DNA of 64,000 nucleotides, from the NCBI RefSeq assembly GCF_008365375.1, contig NZ_QOKW01000001.1, positions 1 through 64,000 on the forward strand, read 5' to 3'. This document shows positions 53,628-64,000 of this stretch, piece after piece; position 1 is the first letter of the stretch, and the number at the start of each line of letters is the position of its first letter. The notes beneath the pieces are model-generated. The model saw nothing but the letters and a program-made list of their open reading frames with translations. It did not search any database and was not told where the DNA came from. The DNA is from Roseomonas genomospecies 6 (GTDB lineage: Bacteria; Pseudomonadota; Alphaproteobacteria; Azospirillales; Azospirillaceae). Position numbers and translations under genes: made by a program.

Positions 53628-56126
53628 ATGGACGCTCGGTATAAGTCCCGCGAGATCGAACGCCGCAGTCTGGATGTCGACGGGCTGAAGCGCTCGTTTC
53701 TGGAATGGCTGGTTTATTCCGTCGGCAAGGACGCGCGGGCGGCGACCCGGCGCGACTGGTTCCACACCGTGGCGCTGGCCGTGCGCGATCGCCTCGTGGA
53801 CCGCTGGATGGACACGACGCGGACCTATTACCAGCAGGATGCCAAGCGCGTTTACTATCTCTCGCTGGAATTCCTGATCGGCCGGCTGCTGACCAACAGC
53901 CTTTCCAACCTGGGCATCAACGACCAGTGCCGCGAGGCGCTCGACCGCATCGGCCTGAACATCGACGACGTGGTGGAGGCGGAGCCGGACGCGGCGCTCG
54001 GCAACGGCGGCCTGGGCCGTCTGGCCGCCTGCTTCCTGGACAGCATGGCGACGGAGGCCCTTCCCGGCTACGGCTACGGCATCCGTTACGAGTTCGGCCT
54101 GTTCGAGCAGCGCTTCGAGAATGGCTGGCAGGTCGAGTATCCGGAGCAGTGGCTGCAGTTCGGCAACCCGTGGGAATTCCCGCGTCCGGAGGTGCTGTAC
54201 CCCGTGCAGTTCTACGGCCGCGTCGAGGAGTTCCGGGATTCGGTGGGCGAGCGCGCTTACCGCTGGGTCGATGCCGAGCGCGTGCTGGCCATGGCCTACG
54301 ACACGCCGGTGGTCGGCTACGGCGGGGACACGATCAACACGCTGCGCCTGTGGTCGGCCCGCGCCACGCGCGACTTCAACTTCGGCCACTTCAACGACGG
54401 CGCCTACATGAAGGCGGTCGAGCAGAAGGTGTTGACGGAAAATCTCAGCCGCGTCCTCTACCCCAACGACGCGACGGAGGGCGGCAAGGAGCTGCGGCTG
54501 AAGCAGGAGTATTTCTTCACCTCCGCTTCGCTCCAGGACATCCTGCGCCGCTATCTCCAGCATCATTCCAACTTCGACAGCCTGCCGGACAAGGCGGCGA
54601 TCCAGCTCAACGACACGCACCCGGCCATCGGCATCGCAGAACTGATGCGGCTGCTGGTGGACCAGCACGGTGTGCTCTGGGACAAGGCGTGGGACATCAC
54701 CCGCGCGACCTTCTCCTACACCAACCACACGCTGCTGCCCGAAGCGCTGGAGGCGTGGCCCGTCCGTATGATGGAGCGCGTTCTGCCGCGCCACATGCAG
54801 ATCATCTACGAGATCAACGCCAAGTTCCTGAACCGCTCCAAGGCGCGGGCGGCCGGCGACAACGGGCGCCTGTCGCGCCTGTCGCTGATCGACGAGCGCG
54901 GCGACCGCCGCGTGCGCATGGGCAATCTGGCCTTCCTCGGCTCGCACAAGGTCAACGGCGTGTCGGCGCTGCACACCGAGCTGATGAAGCAGACCGTCTT
55001 CGCCGACTTCCACGCGGAGTTCCCGGACCGCATCAACAACAAGACCAACGGCATCACCCCGCGCCGCTGGCTGCATCAGGCGAACCCGCCGCTGGCCGCG
55101 CTGATCACCAGCCGGATCGGCAATGGCTGGATCAAGGACCTCGGCCAGATCAAGGCGCTGGCCGAGAAGGCCGACGACGTGGTCTTCCGCGAGGAGTTCC
55201 GTCGCGCCAAGCGCAAGAACAAGAAGCGGCTGGCCGCCTACATCGCGCGCCAGACCGGGGTGGACGTGCAGGTGGACAGCCTGTTCGACGTTCAGGTCAA
55301 GCGCATGCACGAGTACAAGCGCCAGCTCCTGAACATCCTTCAGGCCATCGCGCTGTACAACGAGATGCGCGACAACCCGACCGTCGCCTGGGTGCCGGTG
55401 ACCAAGATCTTCGCCGGCAAGGCGGCGCCGAGCTATCACATGGCGAAGCTCATCATCAAGCTCATCAACGATGTGGCGAAGGTGGTGAACCATGACCCGT
55501 CGGTGCACGACAACCTGAAGATCGTGCTTCTGCCCAACTACAACGTGACGGCGGCGGAGATCATCATGCCGGCGGCAGACCTGTCGGAGCAGATCTCGAC
55601 CGCGGGCATGGAGGCGTCGGGCACGGGCAACATGAAGCTGGCCCTGAACGGCGCCCTGACCATCGGCACGCTGGACGGAGCCAACGTCGAGATCCGCGAG
55701 CATGTGGGCGAGGACAACATCTTCATCTTCGGCCTGACCGCCGACGAGGTGAACGACCTGCGCGCCAGCGGCGGCTTCAACCCGCGCGAGGTCATCGCCT
55801 CCAACCCCAGCCTGAAGCGGGCGCTGGACATGATCTCGACCGGCGTCTTCTCGCCGGACGATCCCAACCGCTACCACCCGATCCTCCAGGCGCTGACCGA
55901 CGGCGGCGACCATTTCCTGGTGACGGCGGACTTCGCCGACTATTGCGAGGCGCAGCAGGCGGCCATGGACCTCTACCGCGACCAGGAGGAGTGGACGCGC
56001 AAGGCGATCCTGAACACGGCCAACATGGGCTGGTTCTCGTCCGACCGCACCATCATGGAATACGCGACGGAAATCTGGGACGTGCATCCCGTGAAGCCGG
56101 AGCATCCCACCGACACGGACCGTTGA
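53628..56126 (+). CDS. glgP: Glycogen phosphorylase
   Basis: An 832-residue glycogen/maltodextrin phosphorylase that releases glucose-1-phosphate. Characteristic blocks are EFLIGRLLTNSL near the start, NGGLGRLAACFLDS, and the PLP lysine region EASGTGNMKLALNGALTIGTLDG. ATG 53628 (MDARYKSREIERR) matches the family; the frame is open 30 residues further upstream but without support. Downstream, a hairpin 56164-56195 acts as its terminator and overlaps the promoter of the asd leader. No other glycogen genes are nearby in the window. Confidence 0.96.
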   Translation: MDARYKSREIERRSLDVDGLKRSFLEWLVYSVGKDARAATRRDWFHTVALAVRDRLVDRWMDTTRTYYQQDAKRVYYLSLEFLIGRLLTNSLSNLGINDQCREALDRIGLNIDDVVEAEPDAALGNGGLGRLAACFLDSMATEALPGYGYGIRYEFGLFEQRFENGWQVEYPEQWLQFGNPWEFPRPEVLYPVQFYGRVEEFRDSVGERAYRWVDAERVLAMAYDTPVVGYGGDTINTLRLWSARATRDFNFGHFNDGAYMKAVEQKVLTENLSRVLYPNDATEGGKELRLKQEYFFTSASLQDILRRYLQHHSNFDSLPDKAAIQLNDTHPAIGIAELMRLLVDQHGVLWDKAWDITRATFSYTNHTLLPEALEAWPVRMMERVLPRHMQIIYEINAKFLNRSKARAAGDNGRLSRLSLIDERGDRRVRMGNLAFLGSHKVNGVSALHTELMKQTVFADFHAEFPDRINNKTNGITPRRWLHQANPPLAALITSRIGNGWIKDLGQIKALAEKADDVVFREEFRRAKRKNKKRLAAYIARQTGVDVQVDSLFDVQVKRMHEYKRQLLNILQAIALYNEMRDNPTVAWVPVTKIFAGKAAPSYHMAKLIIKLINDVAKVVNHDPSVHDNLKIVLLPNYNVTAAEIIMPAADLSEQISTAGMEASGTGNMKLALNGALTIGTLDGANVEIREHVGEDNIFIFGLTADEVNDLRASGGFNPREVIASNPSLKRALDMISTGVFSPDDPNRYHPILQALTDGGDHFLVTADFADYCEAQQAAMDLYRDQEEWTRKAILNTANMGWFSSDRTIMEYATEIWDVHPVKPEHPTDTDR

Positions 56127-56163
56127 GGCGAGCTGCCGGAGCGTAGACAAAAAATGCGTTGCG

Positions 56164-56203
56164 AAGGCGCGGGCGCTTTACAAGCCCCGCGCCTTTCGTT
56201 TAT
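56164..56203 (+). terminator. glgP terminator overlapping the asd promoter
   Basis: A 10-bp stem AAGGCGCGGG/CCCGCGCCTT (56164-56173 with 56186-56195) followed by TCGTTTAT. It ends the glgP transcript about 35 bases after the stop. The promoter for the Thr leader, TTTACA (56177-56182) with TTATCT (56200-56205), lies in its loop and right flank, so the two signals share bases. Confidence 0.75.
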
Positions 56204-56205
56204 CT
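56177..56205 (+). promoter_or_regulatory. Promoter for the asd leader
   Basis: TTTACA (56177-56182) and TTATCT (56200-56205) are separated by 17 bases, a good housekeeping promoter. Transcription would begin near 56212-56214, at or next to the A of the leader-peptide ATG (56214), so the leader message would have essentially no 5' untranslated region. Confidence 0.6.
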
Positions 56206-56213
56206 ACCGGGTT

Positions 56214-56294
56214 ATGAATCGCTCGCTCGCCATCACCACCACCACTACCAAAACGACCCGCTCCGGCGGGCCGTCGGCTGGTGGCGTGCGTTGA
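56214..56294 (+). CDS. Threonine-rich leader peptide of asd (ThrL-like)
   Basis: A 26-codon frame beginning MNRSLA and continuing with ITTTTTKTT: seven threonine codons, one isoleucine and one lysine in nine consecutive positions, then RSGGPSAGGVR and TGA. That density of Thr with Ile is the hallmark of attenuation leaders such as E. coli ThrL. No ribosome binding site precedes the ATG (TATCTACCGGGTT), and the predicted transcript starts at it, so it would be translated as a leaderless message. Translation of this peptide is proposed to sense charged threonyl-tRNA and control readthrough into asd, 116 bases downstream. Too short for standard gene calls. Confidence 0.75.
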   Translation: MNRSLAITTTTTKTTRSGGPSAGGVR

Positions 56295-56353
56295 TCGAGT
56301 AAGACGCTTCACCCACCACGAAGGCCCCGCCGGACACGGACGGGGCCTTGGTG
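56236..56353 (+). promoter_or_regulatory. Transcription attenuator of asd (mutually exclusive hairpins)
   Basis: Four segments can pair alternatively. TGGTGG (56279-56284) pairs either with CCACCA of the Thr codons (56236-56241 or 56239-56244) or with CCACCA at 56313-56318. TCCGGCGGG just after the Thr codons (56262-56270) pairs perfectly with CCCGCCGGA (56326-56334), the antiterminator. That sequesters the left arm of the terminator AAGGCCCCG (56321-56329), which otherwise pairs with CGGGGCCTT (56341-56349), extended by CCG/CGG around a GACA tetraloop. A ribosome stalled on Thr codons would favour the antiterminator. The terminator lacks a poly-T tract, so it may need a factor or act by pausing. 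Confidence 0.65.
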
Positions 56354-56410
56354 TATCCGGGGCCGCCGTCCACGCTCGATCCGGGCAAGACCAAAGGACG
56401 GACCAGACCC

Positions 56411-57424
56411 ATGAGCACCTCTTCTCCTTCTCCCCGCCGCGTCGCCATCGTCGGTGCCACGGGCGCCGTCGGCCGCGAGATGGTCGATGTTCTTCACCGC
56501 CGTTCGTTCCCGGTCGCGGAGCTCGGCCTGTTCGCGTCGGAGCGCAGCGCCGGCCGCACGGTCGAGACCCCGTTCGGCGAGAAGACCCTCGTGGCGTTCG
56601 ACGTCGAGAAGGTGAAGGGTTACGACATCGTCCTGCTCGCCGTGTCGGGCGACTTCGCCAAGCAGCACGCACCGGCCATCGCCGCGGGCGGGGCTCTGGT
56701 GATCGACAACTCCTCGGCCTTCCGCTACGACGACAACGTCCCGCTGATCGTGCCGGAGATCAACGCCCACGCCATGGGCGACGCCAAGCTGATCGCGAAC
56801 CCGAACTGCACGACGGCCATCGCCGTGGTGGCGCTCGGCCCGCTGCACAAGGCGTTCGGGCTGAAGCGCGTGATCGTCTCCACCTATCAGGCGACCAGCG
56901 GCGCCGGTGCGGAGGGCATGGCCGAGCTTGAGGAGCAGACCCGCAACCAGCTCGACGGCAAGCCGGTCGTCAACAGCGTGTTCCGCCACCCGATCCCCTT
57001 CAACCTGATCCCCCAGATCGACGCCTTCCAGGAGAACGGCTACACGAAGGAGGAGATGAAGGTGACCTGGGAGACCCGGAAGATCCTGGAGATCCCGGAC
57101 CTGCCGGTGAGCTGCACCGCCGTGCGCATCCCGACCTACCGCGCCCATTCCGAGGCGATCACGGTCGAGACGCTGTCTCCGGTCACCCCGGACGCCGCCC
57201 GCGCCGTTCTGGCCGACGCGCCGGGCGTGGTGGTGAAGGACGTGCCGGCCGACGGCGTCTACCCGATGCCGCTGAACGCCACCGGCCAGTTCGACGTCGA
57301 GGTGGGCCGCATCCGCACCAGCCTGATCTTCGGTGACCATGGTCTGGACCTGTTCGTCTGCGGCGACCAGCTCCTGAAGGGTGCGGCGCTGAACGCCGTG
57401 CAGATCGCCGAACTGGCGCTGTAA
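56411..57424 (+). CDS. asd: Aspartate-semialdehyde dehydrogenase
   Basis: A 337-residue enzyme that reduces aspartyl phosphate to aspartate semialdehyde with NADPH, the branch point for lysine/diaminopimelate, methionine, threonine and isoleucine. The NADP fold [10 protein letters not shown] opens the protein, the catalytic Cys133 is in NPNCTTA and the active-site His lies in [13 protein letters not shown] 56411 matches the family start. It is preceded by a Thr-rich leader and attenuator (56214-56353) and followed by a strong terminator, so it is regulated and monocistronic. Confidence 0.96.
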   Translation: MSTSSPSPRRVAIVGATGAVGREMVDVLHRRSFPVAELGLFASERSAGRTVETPFGEKTLVAFDVEKVKGYDIVLLAVSGDFAKQHAPAIAAGGALVIDNSSAFRYDDNVPLIVPEINAHAMGDAKLIANPNCTTAIAVVALGPLHKAFGLKRVIVSTYQATSGAGAEGMAELEEQTRNQLDGKPVVNSVFRHPIPFNLIPQIDAFQENGYTKEEMKVTWETRKILEIPDLPVSCTAVRIPTYRAHSEAITVETLSPVTPDAARAVLADAPGVVVKDVPADGVYPMPLNATGQFDVEVGRIRTSLIFGDHGLDLFVCGDQLLKGAALNAVQIAELAL

Positions 57425-57460
57425 CCGTACCGTCGACCTTAAAGTGGGTTGAAAGAATGA

Positions 57461-57495
57461 CCGACGCGGCCGCCCCTCGGCTGCGTCGGTTTTTT
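57461..57495 (+). terminator. Strong intrinsic terminator after asd
   Basis: A 12-bp stem CCGACGCGGCCG/CGGCTGCGTCGG (57461-57472 with 57478-57489, one G-U pair) with a CCCCT loop is followed by six T residues (57490-57495). A textbook intrinsic terminator ending the asd transcript. Confidence 0.92.
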
Positions 57496-57562
57496 CTTGC
57501 TCGCGCGCTGGAAGTGCTGCAACGATTGCTGGCGCCCGATGCAGCGATGGGAATGGACGGCA

Positions 57563-57832
57563 ATGAGCGAATTCGACGGGCTGGATTACGCAGAATTTGT
57601 TGGAACGGTCTCGCTTTTCACCAAGGGCATCGACCTGCGAACTTGGATGCCCTGTGATGGCCGGATGCTTGTTAAGGACAAGTACGTGGTGCTCTGGTCC
57701 GTGATCAGGAACGCATATGGCGATGATAGTGAAAAAAGCTTTGCCTTGCCCGACTTGCGTGGCAAGGAGCCTGCGGAAGAATTGCGGTACTATATTTGCG
57801 TTCTCGGAGAATTTCCGGAGCGTTCAAGGTAG
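57563..57832 (+). CDS. Miniature phage tail-collar protein 1 (89 aa)
   Basis: An 89-residue protein with the collar-domain core FVGTVSLFTKGID, WMPCDGRML, and FALPDLRGKEP, the signature of phage tail-collar/microcystin-dependent proteins (PF07484), then a very short tail ending YYICVLGEFPERSR. In ordinary collar proteins about 70-90 residues stand between PDLRG and the terminal IALQGIFPSR-like motif; here they are joined almost directly. ATG 57563 was chosen; an in-frame start 22 codons upstream lacks a ribosome binding site. First of three tandem paralogues. GC content is lower than in the neighbouring asd and prfC genes. Confidence 0.75.
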   Translation: MSEFDGLDYAEFVGTVSLFTKGIDLRTWMPCDGRMLVKDKYVVLWSVIRNAYGDDSEKSFALPDLRGKEPAEELRYYICVLGEFPERSR

Positions 57833-57912
57833 TGCTTGCTTCGTATTTTTAGCCTTGAAGAAAAAGGCCGCGACGCTGATTTCTTGCTGAAATATCGTGG
57901 AGGGAACAGGGC

Positions 57913-58170
57913 ATGGAACCAATCATCGTTGAATATCTTGGGGCCATTAAGCTCTTTGCGTTCAACTATGCGCCGATTGGGTGGCTTCCTTGCGATGGCC
58001 GGTCAGTTTCTCTCTATGAACATCAGGCGCTGTTCGTCGCCTTGGGTTCAAAGCCAGAGGATGATAAATATCGATCGTTCAAAATTCCCGACCTTAGGGG
58101 AACAGAACCGGTAAAGGGCATGGGGTATTTCATCTGCGTCAACGGTTATTATCCGGTGCGCGATCGGTAA
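57913..58170 (+). CDS. Miniature phage tail-collar protein 2 (85 aa)
   Basis: An 85-residue paralogue of the preceding gene: GAIKLFAFNYAPIGWLPCDGR, FKIPDLRGTEP, and terminal GYFICVNGYYPVRDR. It has a good ribosome binding site, GGAGGG, seven bases before ATG 57913. It keeps the same compact plan, with the collar head joined directly to the aromatic IxVxGxxPxR end. The middle receptor or knob region of full collar proteins is absent. Second of three tandem copies, 80 bases after the first. Confidence 0.78.
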   Translation: MEPIIVEYLGAIKLFAFNYAPIGWLPCDGRSVSLYEHQALFVALGSKPEDDKYRSFKIPDLRGTEPVKGMGYFICVNGYYPVRDR

Positions 58171-58220
58171 TATTCAAGAAAGTTTTCCAGCCTTCACGTC
58201 CTTTTGATGAGGTCCGGTCG

Positions 58221-58472
58221 ATGCATGAGTTGATGGGAATGGTCAAGCTGTTCGCGCTTGAGTTCGCTCCAAGTGGATGGTTGCCATGCGACGGACGAAA
58301 GCTTGATGTAAAGACGTACGAAGCGTTGTTCCAGGTTTTGGGAACCACCTATGGCGGCGACGGCAAGGACAACTTTGCCCTGCCCGATCTGCGGAGCAAG
58401 CAACCGGGTCCGAGCGCCCGATATTGCATCTTCGCCGACACCGGCGGTTCTACCGAATGGGCGGCGCGGTAA
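58221..58472 (+). CDS. Miniature phage tail-collar protein 3 (83 aa)
   Basis: An 83-residue paralogue, GMVKLFALEFAPSGWLPCDGR and FALPDLRSKQP, closest to canonical collar proteins in its middle (ALFQVLGTTYGGDGKDNF matches the ALFsLLGTtYGGDG block), ending RYCIFADTGGSTEWAAR and so diverging from the P-x-R end of the other two. ATG 58221 is preceded by GATGAGGTCCG. No phage structural genes, integrase or lysis genes are nearby, so the cluster is not a prophage relic of normal kind. Confidence 0.75.
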   Translation: MHELMGMVKLFALEFAPSGWLPCDGRKLDVKTYEALFQVLGTTYGGDGKDNFALPDLRSKQPGPSARYCIFADTGGSTEWAAR

Positions 58473-58658
58473 CTGCAAGCTGTAATGACTGCAAGCGACC
58501 ACTCCGCGTCGCTGACGGCACTTGGGTAGCGCAGGCGGCAAGAACGTCTGCCTCAAGTCCCTGGAAACCGACGCCGCGCGCTGCTATGTAATGGCGCGCG
58601 CGGAACCGGTTCCGCGCGTTTCCTCTTTTGGAATCGTTGCACAGGTACGGGGTGGGGC

Positions 58659-60266
<1,608 letters not shown>

Positions 60267-60267
60267 A

Positions 60268-60290
60268 GCTCTCGCAAAGGCTTGCGGAGC
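60268..60290 (+). terminator. Weak hairpin after prfC
   Basis: GCTC(T)CGCAA/TTGCGGAGC with an AGGC loop, one bulge, followed by GCGTTTGCCTTT. It begins just after the prfC stop and is a plausible but weak intrinsic terminator. Confidence 0.4.
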
Positions 60291-60468
60291 GCGTTTGCCT
60301 TTGCCCGGCATCGCGTTCCGCGTGTTGCCCCACCGGATCGTTTCGAGTAGCGTCTGCTTCTGAAGCCTCCGCGGTGGGGTGCCGCAAGGTGTAGCGCCGG
60401 AGCGGGATGCGCGGCGCCGCTTTCGACTATGCTAGTTATGGAAAAGCGGCTGAAACAAGAGGGGCAAC

Positions 60469-62038
<1,570 letters not shown>

Positions 62039-62046
<8 letters not shown>

Positions 62047-62446
62047 CCCCGATCCCGCTCCGTTGCATGTTCTGGTGGCCGAGGACGAAGCCTTGGCCGC
62101 CATGGCCTTGGAGGATTTTCTGTCCCGCAAGGGATTCCGCGTGACCCTGGCCCAGGATGGGCAGGAGGGGCTGGAGCGCTACAGCGCCGATCCGGCGGAC
62201 CTCGTCATCACCGACCTGCGCATGCCGCGGATGGATGGCCGCGCCCTGATCCGCGAGCTTCGGATGCGGGACTCCCGGCTTCCGATCCTGGTGATGACCG
62301 GATACCTGTCCATGGAAGGGGGAGAGGACGACATCACGTCCGACCGCTGGCAGCCCCTGGCGGTGCTGCGCAAGCCGGTGAGCCCGCAGGAGATCCTCCA
62401 TACGCTCACCGGCCTCGTCCAGGCGTCCAAGCTTCGGCCGGCGTGA
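62039..62446 (+). CDS. Receiver-domain response regulator coupled to the ethylene-type kinase
   Basis: A 135-residue single receiver: acidic pocket VAEDEALAAMA, phosphoacceptor Asp in LVITDLRMPRMDG and the conserved Lys in AVLRKPVSP. It has no output domain. Its ATG (62039) overlaps the kinase stop by eight bases, so it is translationally coupled and should be the kinase's direct phosphotransfer partner. How the signal leaves is unknown. Confidence 0.92.
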
Positions 62447-62459
62447 CCGCCGCCGCGTT

Positions 62460-63239
62460 TCAGAACCGGTCCCGCATCTCCGGCAGGGGGACGATCCGCA
62501 CGCCCTTGCCCTCCAGCGTCCGGCGCAGCTTGCCGGCCATGGCGACGGCGCTCGGCTCGTCGCCGTGAACGCAGACGGAATGGACGGTGCAGGGGATGCG
62601 CTTTCCGGTGACCGACAGGATCACGCCCTCTTCGAGCATGCGCAGCACGTTGGCGGCGGCCAGATCCGGATCGTGGATCATCGCGCCCGGCTGGCCGCGG
62701 GGCACGAGGTTGCCGTTGTCGTCGTAGGCGCGGTCGGCGAAGACCTCCTCCGCCGTGGGAAGGCCCAGCGCGCGTCCGGCCCGCGCCATTTCCGAGCCGG
62801 CGGTGGCGAGGTAGATCAGGGACGGATCGAGGCCCTTGATCGCCCGCCCGATCGCCATGGCGAGCGCGTTGTCCACCGCCGCCATGTTGTTCAGCGCGCC
62901 ATGGGGCTTCACATGGGTCACCCGGCCGCCGCAGCCCGCCGCGATGCCCATCAGCGCGCCGATCTGATAGGCGACCATCGCCTCCACCTCCGCCGCCGAC
63001 AGGCGCAGCGGGCGGCGGCCGAAGCCCTGAAGGTCGGGATAGGAGGGGTGGGCGCCGAGGCTGACGCCCTTCGCCACGGCATTCCTCACGGTGCGCGTCA
63101 TCACCAGCGGGTCGCCGGCGTGGAAGCCGCAGGCGATGTTGGCGGAGGCGACGATGCCCAGCATGGAGTCGTCGTCGCCGATGTCGTAGGCGCCGAAACC
63201 CTCGCCCAGATCGGCGTTCAGGTTCACGGTGATGGTCAT
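62460..63239 (-). CDS. pxpA: 5-oxoprolinase subunit A (PxpA, LamB/YcsF family)
   Basis: A 259-residue protein of the LamB/YcsF family, recognisable by NLNADLGEGFGAYDIGDDDSM at its start, the metal-site residues HAGDPLVM and HPSYPDLQGFGRR, VKPHGALNN and CVHGDEPSA. With PxpB and PxpC it hydrolyses 5-oxoproline (pyroglutamate) to glutamate using ATP. ATG 63239 has GGGAGGG six bases upstream. Its stop is a few bases after the receiver gene's on the other strand. The start overlaps the pxpC stop (ATGA). Confidence 0.93.
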   Translation of the reverse strand: MTITVNLNADLGEGFGAYDIGDDDSMLGIVASANIACGFHAGDPLVMTRTVRNAVAKGVSLGAHPSYPDLQGFGRRPLRLSAAEVEAMVAYQIGALMGIAAGCGGRVTHVKPHGALNNMAAVDNALAMAIGRAIKGLDPSLIYLATAGSEMARAGRALGLPTAEEVFADRAYDDNGNLVPRGQPGAMIHDPDLAAANVLRMLEEGVILSVTGKRIPCTVHSVCVHGDEPSAVAMAGKLRRTLEGKGVRIVPLPEMRDRF

Positions 63240-64000
63240 GGTGCCCTCCCGCACATGTTCTCTTGGTTCAGCACGTCGCCGTTCCCGTTGACGATGTCGA
63301 CGACCCCGGACACGAGGTTTTCCGAATAGAGCGCCTCCAGATCGACGCCGCCCGCCGGGCGGACCGGGCGGATGGCGCGGACCCAGGCGGCGACGGTCTG
63401 TTCCTGGCGCCGCCGGATGGCCTCCGCCTCCTCCACCGTGACGGCCCGGAAGGTCAGGGTGCCGCCGGGGCTCAGCCGCCCGACGCGGGGCAGGTCGGCG
63501 GAGATCACCGTGGCGATCTTGGCGTAACCGCCCGCTGTCTGATGGTCGTTCAGAAGCAGAATCGGCTGCCCATTGCCCGGCACCTGGATGGAACCGGTGA
63601 CCAGCCCATCCGACGGGATGTCGGCGGAGCCCCGGTGGGTGAGCGTCGGACCCTCCAGCCGCAGCCCCATGCGGTCGGCGTCCTTGCCGACGCGGTAGGT
63701 GGCGGACAGGAAGGTCTCCACCGCCTCCGCCGTGAAGCGGTCCTCCTGCGGGCCGAGCACCACCCGCACCGGCCCGCCGCCATAATCCGGGGGCTCCGGC
63801 AGTTCCACGTCGGCTCCCGTCGGCGCCTCGTCGCGGTGGAGCGGCAGGCGCGTCCCGTCGCCCAGCGGCTTGCCGCCGAGCGGCCCGATGCCGGCGCGCA
63901 CATAGGTGGACAGGCTGCCCAGGAAGGGTTCCAGCGCGAATCCGCCGGACACCGCCAGATAGGCGACCGCCGCCCCGGTGACGGCGCCCAGCTTCAGCAC
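63236..64000 (-). CDS. pxpC: 5-oxoprolinase subunit C (PxpC), cut by the window end
   Basis: At least 254 residues of a biotin-dependent carboxyltransferase-fold protein (PxpC/urea amidolyase-like). The visible part shows GGFALEPFLGSLSTYVRAGIGPLGGKPL, LRLEGPTLTHRGSADIPSDGLVTGSIQVPG and QPILLLNDHQTAGGY, typical of the C-terminal two thirds of PxpC. The N-terminus lies beyond base 64000, so the gene is incomplete here. It overlaps pxpA by four bases (ATGA), confirming the operon; pxpB is expected further upstream outside the window. Confidence 0.9.
   Translation of the reverse strand: MLKLGAVTGAAVAYLAVSGGFALEPFLGSLSTYVRAGIGPLGGKPLGDGTRLPLHRDEAPTGADVELPEPPDYGGGPVRVVLGPQEDRFTAEAVETFLSATYRVGKDADRMGLRLEGPTLTHRGSADIPSDGLVTGSIQVPGNGQPILLLNDHQTAGGYAKIATVISADLPRVGRLSPGGTLTFRAVTVEEAEAIRRRQEQTVAAWVRAIRPVRPAGGVDLEALYSENLVSGVVDIVNGNGDVLNQENMCGRAP

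Noticed and set aside
57563..58472. A prophage remnant
   Set aside because: No integrase, capsid, tail tube, lysis or attachment-site sequence was seen around the collar-like genes.

Overview
The window looks like a chromosomal stretch of a high-GC alphaproteobacterium of the Azospirillum type (Rhodospirillales). This rests on GC-rich codon use, an FdsR-FdsGBACD formate dehydrogenase operon, a ChvG/ChvI-type two-component pair, a FlaF-like protein, promoters resembling the alphaproteobacterial general stress sigma factor EcfG (GGAAC-N16/17-GTT core), an Rrf2-sufBCDSUTA iron-sulfur operon, and a histidine kinase whose N-terminus matches the copper/ethylene-binding domain of plant-type ethylene receptors. 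Species assignment is inference. No rRNA, tRNA, CRISPR array, IS element or prophage was recognised.

Layout. 1-7.4 kb: minus-strand NAD-dependent formate dehydrogenase operon (fdsG-fdsB-fdsA-fdhD-fdsD) with a LysR regulator gene upstream, a clear LysR-type palindrome before fdsG and a pair of inverted REP-like elements between fdsA and fdhD. 7.5-14.9 kb: Bcr/CflA efflux pump, large four-PAS hybrid kinase, EamA transporter, FlaF-DUF2934 fusion and an outer-membrane beta-barrel. 15.2-24.3 kb: kinase-like/P-loop fusion, universal stress protein, small unknown proteins, PAS kinase with a degenerate receiver plus a stand-alone receiver, folate genes (FolB-like, folK), a lipoprotein, a CoxG-like protein and a c-type cytochrome. 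24.3-28.4 kb: pepN, then an AT-rich island encoding a membrane protein that looks like an M48 protease without its zinc ligands.

28.4-35.2 kb: SUF iron-sulfur assembly operon under an Rrf2 regulator carrying three cysteines; the formate dehydrogenase is a major potential client. 35.4-39.4 kb: three-gene membrane/stress operon (DUF3618, holin-like, repeat-containing protein) and a large unknown low-complexity protein. 40.1-46.9 kb: lipoprotein-ChvI-ChvG, a cation/proton antiporter fused to a cyclic-nucleotide-binding domain, and an EamA transporter. 47-53.4 kb: PhoD-like phosphatase, a small soluble anti-sigma-like protein and an ECF sigma factor (both with EcfG-like promoters), then a translationally coupled GNAT-C39 protein and RimK-like ligase.

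53.6-64 kb: glycogen phosphorylase, then asd preceded by a 26-codon Thr-rich leader peptide and mutually exclusive hairpins (a transcription attenuator whose promoter is embedded in the glgP terminator), three tandem miniature phage-tail-collar proteins, prfC, the ethylene-receptor-like kinase with an overlapping receiver gene, and pxpA-pxpC (5-oxoprolinase), the latter running off the window end.

The strongest candidates for little-described biology are the leaderless Thr attenuator of asd, the mini-collar array, the M48 pseudoprotease island, the GNAT-C39/RimK pair and the ethylene-receptor-like two-component system.
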